Shown: positions 60,317-64,000 of the stretch, piece by piece
How the letters are laid out: each line of letters starts with the position of its first letter
Position numbering within the stretch: position 1 is the stretch's first letter
Source: Candidatus Gastranaerophilales bacterium
GTDB lineage: Bacteria > Cyanobacteriota > Vampirovibrionia > Gastranaerophilales > Gastranaerophilaceae
DNA: 64,000 nucleotides
Direction: 5' to 3'
NCBI GenBank assembly: GCA_017415185.1
Contig: JAFQHZ010000006.1
Span: 62,001 to 126,000, forward strand
The notes under the pieces: generated by a model
Seen by the model: only the letters and a program-made list of their open reading frames with translations
The model's database searches: none
Told to the model about the DNA's origin: nothing
Translations under genes and position numbers: made by a program

Positions 60317-62563
60317 ATGCAGAAGATTTCAAACGATATAAACACACAATCGCAAGCTCAGTCGCATAGCGTTGTGTCTGATGCCATTAAAGCCAGTGAA
60401 AACCATATTAATATAATTAACTTCTCAAGACGTAATTTAAGCAATGTTATCATTGTTAAAAAAGATGGAACAAAAGAAAAATACAATATTGAAAAAGTAG
60501 TTGAAGCTATTAAAAAATCTGCAACAAGAATGCTTGTTGAATTTTCAGACAAACAAATTAAAGACATTTGCGCATTTGTAAATAAATCTGTTTCCGATAT
60601 GAACAAAGACGAAGTTGCAATCGCTCAAATGCACAATATTGTTGAATCTGCCCTACAAGCGCTAAGCCCTGAAGTTGCTGAAAGTTATAGAAATTATAGA
60701 AACTATAAAACCGATTTTGTTCACATGCTTGATAAAGTTTATCAAGAATCACAAAGAATCATGTATATTGGCGACAAAGAAAACGCTAACGCTGATTCAA
60801 CATTAGTTTCAACAAAACGTTCATTAATTTTCAACGAATTAAACAAAGAATTATATAAAAAATTCTTTTTAACTGTTGAAGACAAACAAGCCATCAAAGA
60901 AGGATATATCTATATTCATGATATGTCAGCAAGAAGAGACACAATGAATTGCTGCTTGTTTGACGTTGCAACCGTTTTAAAAGGCGGTTTCGAAATGGGC
61001 AACATTTGGTATAACGAACCAAAAAGCCTAGACGTTGCTTTTGATGTTATTGGCGACATCGTTATGGCAGCGGCAAGCCAACAATACGGCGGCTTTACAG
61101 TTCCTGAAGTAGACAAAATTCTTGCTCCATACGCTCAAAAAACTTTTGAAAGACAATATGACAGATATATTTGCATGGGTCTTTCTTTTGAAAAAGCTAG
61201 AGAAGAAGCAATGAAAGATGTTCAATCTGATTATGAACAAGGCTTCCAAGGTTGGGAATATAAATTCAACACAGTTGCTTCAAGCCGTGGAGATTATCCA
61301 TTCATCACAGTAACCACTGGTCTTGGCACTGATGAATTTGAAAAAATGGCTTCAATGGCTTGCTTAAAAACTCGTTCTGGCGGACAAGGCAAAAAAGAAT
61401 GTAAAAAACCAGTATTATTCCCAAAAATTGTATTCTTATACGATGAAGAAATCCATGGCGAAGGCAAAATTTCTTATGATTTATTCCAAGCAGGCGTTGA
61501 ATGTTCTAAAAAAACAATGTATCCCGATTGGTTAAGTTTATCTGGAGAAGGCTACGTTGCTTCAATGTATAAAAAATATAAACGTGTAATTTCTCCAATG
61601 GGATGTCGTGCATTCTTGTCTCCTTGGTTTGAAAAAGGCGGCGCTGAGCCTGCTGATAGCGAAGATAAGCCAATCTTTGTTGGTCGTTTCAACATTGGCG
61701 CAATAAGCTTACACTTGCCAATGATTTATGCTAAAGCTAAACAAGAATCTAAAGATTTCTATGAAGTTTTAGATTACTATATGAATTTAATCAGAAAAAT
61801 CCATATAAGAACTTATGAATATCTTGGAGAAATGAGAGCGTCAGTTAATCCTCTTGCATATTGCGAAGGCGGTTTCTATGGCGGACATTTAAATCATAAT
61901 GACAAAATTAAACCATTATTAAAATCGGCAACTGCTTCCTTTGGAATTACTGCTCTTAATGAACTTCAAGAACTTCACAATGGCAAATCATTGGTTGAAG
62001 ACGGCGAATTTGCTCTTGAAGTAATGAGATATATCAATAAAAAAGTTGATGAATTCAAAAAAGAAGACGGCCATTTATATGCACTATACGGCACACCTGC
62101 TGAAAACTTATGCGGTCTTCAAGTAAAACAATTTAGAAAAAAATACGGCATAATTGGAGATGTTTCAGACAAACCTTATGTTTCTAATTCATTCCACTGC
62201 CATGTATCAGAACAAATCAGCCCAATCGAAAAACAAGATATCGAAGGAAGATTCTGGGATTTGATGAATGGCGGCAAAATCCAATATGTTAAATATCCAA
62301 TTTCATACAACACAAAAGCTGTTGAAACATTAATCAAACGTGCTATGAAAAAAGGATTCTATGAAGGGGTTAATCTTTCTTTATCATATTGTGATGATTG
62401 CGGACATCAAGAATTAAATATGGATGTTTGCCCAAAATGTGGCTCTAAAAACTTAACCAAAATCGACAGAATGAATGGCTATTTGGCTTATTCAAGAGTT
62501 AAAGGCGATTCTCGTTTGGCAGACCACAAAATGGAAGAAATTAAAGACAGAGTTTCTATGTAA
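60317..62563 (+). CDS. nrdD: anaerobic ribonucleoside-triphosphate reductase, class III
   Basis: 748 residues from the ATG at 60317, chosen over an ATG 54 bases upstream because AGGAGG lies six bases ahead. An N-terminal ATP-cone (about 40-125, IIVKKDGTKEKYNIEKV) precedes the catalytic barrel with MNCCLFDV. The C-terminus has a four-Cys zinc site (CDDCG and CPKCGS) and the glycyl-radical motif RMNGYLAYSR. It makes dNTPs without oxygen, indicating anaerobic growth. The activase gene nrdG is not adjacent and not in the window. Confidence 0.95.
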   Translation: MQKISNDINTQSQAQSHSVVSDAIKASENHINIINFSRRNLSNVIIVKKDGTKEKYNIEKVVEAIKKSATRMLVEFSDKQIKDICAFVNKSVSDMNKDEVAIAQMHNIVESALQALSPEVAESYRNYRNYKTDFVHMLDKVYQESQRIMYIGDKENANADSTLVSTKRSLIFNELNKELYKKFFLTVEDKQAIKEGYIYIHDMSARRDTMNCCLFDVATVLKGGFEMGNIWYNEPKSLDVAFDVIGDIVMAAASQQYGGFTVPEVDKILAPYAQKTFERQYDRYICMGLSFEKAREEAMKDVQSDYEQGFQGWEYKFNTVASSRGDYPFITVTTGLGTDEFEKMASMACLKTRSGGQGKKECKKPVLFPKIVFLYDEEIHGEGKISYDLFQAGVECSKKTMYPDWLSLSGEGYVASMYKKYKRVISPMGCRAFLSPWFEKGGAEPADSEDKPIFVGRFNIGAISLHLPMIYAKAKQESKDFYEVLDYYMNLIRKIHIRTYEYLGEMRASVNPLAYCEGGFYGGHLNHNDKIKPLLKSATASFGITALNELQELHNGKSLVEDGEFALEVMRYINKKVDEFKKEDGHLYALYGTPAENLCGLQVKQFRKKYGIIGDVSDKPYVSNSFHCHVSEQISPIEKQDIEGRFWDLMNGGKIQYVKYPISYNTKAVETLIKRAMKKGFYEGVNLSLSYCDDCGHQELNMDVCPKCGSKNLTKIDRMNGYLAYSRVKGDSRLADHKMEEIKDRVSM

Positions 62564-62592
62564 AAGGCGAAAGCCGAAGTGGAAACGTTAAG

Positions 62593-62623
62593 AAAATGCC
62601 ATTGCGTTGAGCGATGGCATTTT
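62593..62623 (+). terminator. terminator of nrdD
   Basis: AAAATGCCATTGC, loop GTTGA, GCGATGGCATTTT with T continuing; one T-G wobble. Confidence 0.87.
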
Positions 62624-62642
62624 TAGTTGTAACTATCGATGA

Positions 62643-62670
62643 GCGACGTGGGACGAAGTCCCTCAGGAGC
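62643..62670. repeat. 28-bp dispersed element, copy 4
   Basis: Begins GCGACGTGGGAC and ends CTCAGGAGC, with internal hairpin GGGAC-GAA-GTCCC. It is followed at once by GGCGCAAGCC, a near repeat of GGCGAAAGCC just after the nrdD stop. Confidence 0.85.
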
Positions 62671-62698
62671 AAAAGGCGCAAGCCAGAGTGAAAATATT

Positions 62699-62726
62699 AA
62701 AAAACCTCTCTTATGAGAGGTTTTTT
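62699..62726. terminator. bidirectional terminator at the bioD stop
   Basis: AAAAAACCTCTC, loop TTAT, GAGAGGTTTTTT. The bioD stop codon (complement of 62711-62713) lies in the loop. Confidence 0.9.
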
Positions 62727-63376
62727 AATATAGAATCAAATTCTTTAATAATATCTTCTTTAATCAAATTTTCCATCTTAGGAATAACTCCCAAAATTTC
62801 AATATCGCAAAACATTTTCAGCTCTTTAATAAAATTTTCTTGCGACAAAGTTTTTTCCTTTGGCATTGAATTAATAATTATTCCTTTAATTTTAATTCCT
62901 TTTTGTTTTGCGCAATCTATTGTCATTAAAGTATGATTAATTCGACCCAAATCAGGGGTTGTAACAATTATTATTTCTTGACTTAAATCTTTTATAATAT
63001 CCGCAAATAATTTTCTTTTTATAGCAGGACAATATAATCCTCCAGCTCCTTCAATTACAACAAAATCATTTTGCGATTCAAAATCTTTTAAATCATTTTT
63101 TACTTTTTCAATATCAACTTCAATATTATTTAAAACACTTGATAAATGAGGTGAGACATCCCCTTTAAGAAGATATGAATATTTGGTTTTAATAGAATTT
63201 GAATATTTTTTCAATTCTTCGATATCTGGCGCTATTGCGTTTTTTACTCCAGATTGAAAAGGTTTAAAATAGCCAACTTTTAAACCCATATTTTCAAAAG
63301 CCAAGCACAAACCTACGCTTACAAAGGTTTTTCCGATATCAGTATCTGTGCCTGTTATAAAAATTGATTTATTCAT
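62711..63376 (-). CDS. bioD: dethiobiotin synthetase
   Basis: 221 residues from the ATG at 63376: the P-loop FITGTDTDIGKTFV, GYFKPFQSG, VVIEGAGGLYCP and IVTTPDLGRINHTL. It closes the ureido ring of dethiobiotin with CO2 and ATP. TATAAT on the minus strand (63388-63383) would place the transcript start at or near this ATG, so the mRNA may be leaderless. It diverges from bioB across 30 bp. Confidence 0.94.
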   Translation of the reverse strand: MNKSIFITGTDTDIGKTFVSVGLCLAFENMGLKVGYFKPFQSGVKNAIAPDIEELKKYSNSIKTKYSYLLKGDVSPHLSSVLNNIEVDIEKVKNDLKDFESQNDFVVIEGAGGLYCPAIKRKLFADIIKDLSQEIIIVTTPDLGRINHTLMTIDCAKQKGIKIKGIIINSMPKEKTLSQENFIKELKMFCDIEILGVIPKMENLIKEDIIKEFDSILKNLS

Positions 63377-63406
63377 GATAAAATTATACAACGAGGAAAA
63401 AAGATT

Positions 63407-64000
63407 ATGAAAACGAAAGAAGAGTTACTAAAATTATACAATTTGCCACTTGATGAATTATTAAAAGAAGCAAAAAAATACACTTTTAAAGAATTTGAAT
63501 TTTGTTCATTAATTTCTGCTCGTACTGGAAAATGTTCGCAAAATTGCAAATATTGCTCTCAATCGACTCATTATAACACTTCTATTACAACTCACCCTTT
63601 GGTTTGTGTTGAAGAAGTTATCAAAACAGCAAAAGAATCAAAAGAAAACGGAGCAATTAATTTTGCAATAGTAACCTCGGGAAAAACTCCAGACGAAGCA
63701 AAAGATTTTAATGAACTTTTAAAAATGATTCAAGAAATCAATAAGCTAGGATTAAAATCTTGCGCAAGTATTGGAATTTGTTCTCCTGAGCTTGCAAAAC
63801 AGCTTAAAAACGCTGGATTAAACAGGTTTCATCACAATATCAACACCTGCAAAAGCTATCATGGCGAAATTTGCACAACTCACACCTATGAAGATAGAAT
63901 TGAAACTTGTAAAAATATAAAAAATGCCGGAATTGAGCTTTGTTGTGGCGTTATTATCGGAATGGGAGAAACAATTGAACAAAGAATTGAAATGGCGCTT
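63407..64000 (+). CDS. bioB: biotin synthase, 5' part only
   Basis: 198 codons are visible before the window ends, with no stop. The radical-SAM motif CSQNCKYCSQS (C-x3-C-x2-C) and the downstream FHHNINT (as in RYNHNLDT of other BioB) and CCGVIIGMGE identify BioB. It inserts sulfur into dethiobiotin, the product of BioD. GAGGAAAA precedes the ATG. The shared 30-bp divergent region suggests joint control with bioD. Confidence 0.93.
   Translation, partial: MKTKEELLKLYNLPLDELLKEAKKYTFKEFEFCSLISARTGKCSQNCKYCSQSTHYNTSITTHPLVCVEEVIKTAKESKENGAINFAIVTSGKTPDEAKDFNELLKMIQEINKLGLKSCASIGICSPELAKQLKNAGLNRFHHNINTCKSYHGEICTTHTYEDRIETCKNIKNAGIELCCGVIIGMGETIEQRIEMAL

Overview
The window is AT-rich, densely coded bacterial chromosome with about 60 genes on both strands, one tRNA gene, and no rRNA operon, CRISPR array, phage structural gene or transposase. 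I infer a gut-type, non-photosynthetic relative of Cyanobacteria (Gastranaerophilales/Melainabacteria-like). Points in favour are a DUF1822-like protein, complete minCDE, an S-layer-homology protein with a Skp/OmpH chaperone, separately encoded glyS, class III ribonucleotide reductase (anaerobic life), and ten proteins with a short N-terminal [ILVT]-[SN]-F-x-[GAS] motif. I recall that motif as common in that group but could not search. The lineage call is inference.

Layout. 1-4.5 kb (minus): 5' end of deoC, a D-lactate dehydrogenase-like enzyme, a dicarboxylate symporter and glyS. 4.7-12.2 kb (plus): a DUF1822/zinc-knuckle/TonB-C membrane protein, a CooC-like ATPase, folD, alr, gcvT-gcvH-gcvPA and a Cys-rich small protein. 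12.2-16.8 kb: a repeat-rich lipoprotein-like surface protein, a protein with coiled ends and a GC-rich tandem repeat. 16.8-25.0 kb: histidine kinase, metW-metX, a degenerate HD-GYP protein, tagged hypotheticals, an XRE regulator and a YtxH/DUF948/YtxH operon. 25.2-26.6 kb: a small accessory island at tRNA-Asn holding two tandem structured units and a higBA module, punctuated by three copies of the tRNA 3' flank. 26.6-32.3 kb: tagged proteins and a double AAA+ ATPase. 32.4-35.5 kb: surface-glycan genes. 36-39 kb: rplI and minCDE. 39.9-47.8 kb: glyA, a WecA/TagO-like transferase, a tagged HExxH protein, a DegT aminotransferase, a tagged AAA+ ATPase, tyrS and a membrane protein. 47.9-53.6 kb: hisF, a GGDEF protein, a beta-lactamase-fold protein and an SLH protein. 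53.7-64 kb: infC (AUU start), mtnA, ruvC, membrane proteins, nadE, skp-like, nrdD, bioD and the start of bioB.

How the genes fit together. GcvT/H/PA, GlyA and FolD form a glycine-serine/one-carbon block, but gcvPB is absent here. MetX/MetW, MtnA, HisF and BioD/BioB are scattered biosynthetic genes. Several signalling or enzyme folds have lost catalytic residues: the HD-GYP protein, the NadE glutaminase domain, the beta-lactamase-fold protein and the GGDEF motif.

Best candidates for something undescribed: (1) the tandem 134/135-nt structured units at 25362-25638, whose two copies show compensatory base changes in two helices; (2) the N-terminal tag shared by ten otherwise unrelated proteins; (3) a 28-bp hairpin-bearing element found four times, twice in the same compound intergenic arrangement.
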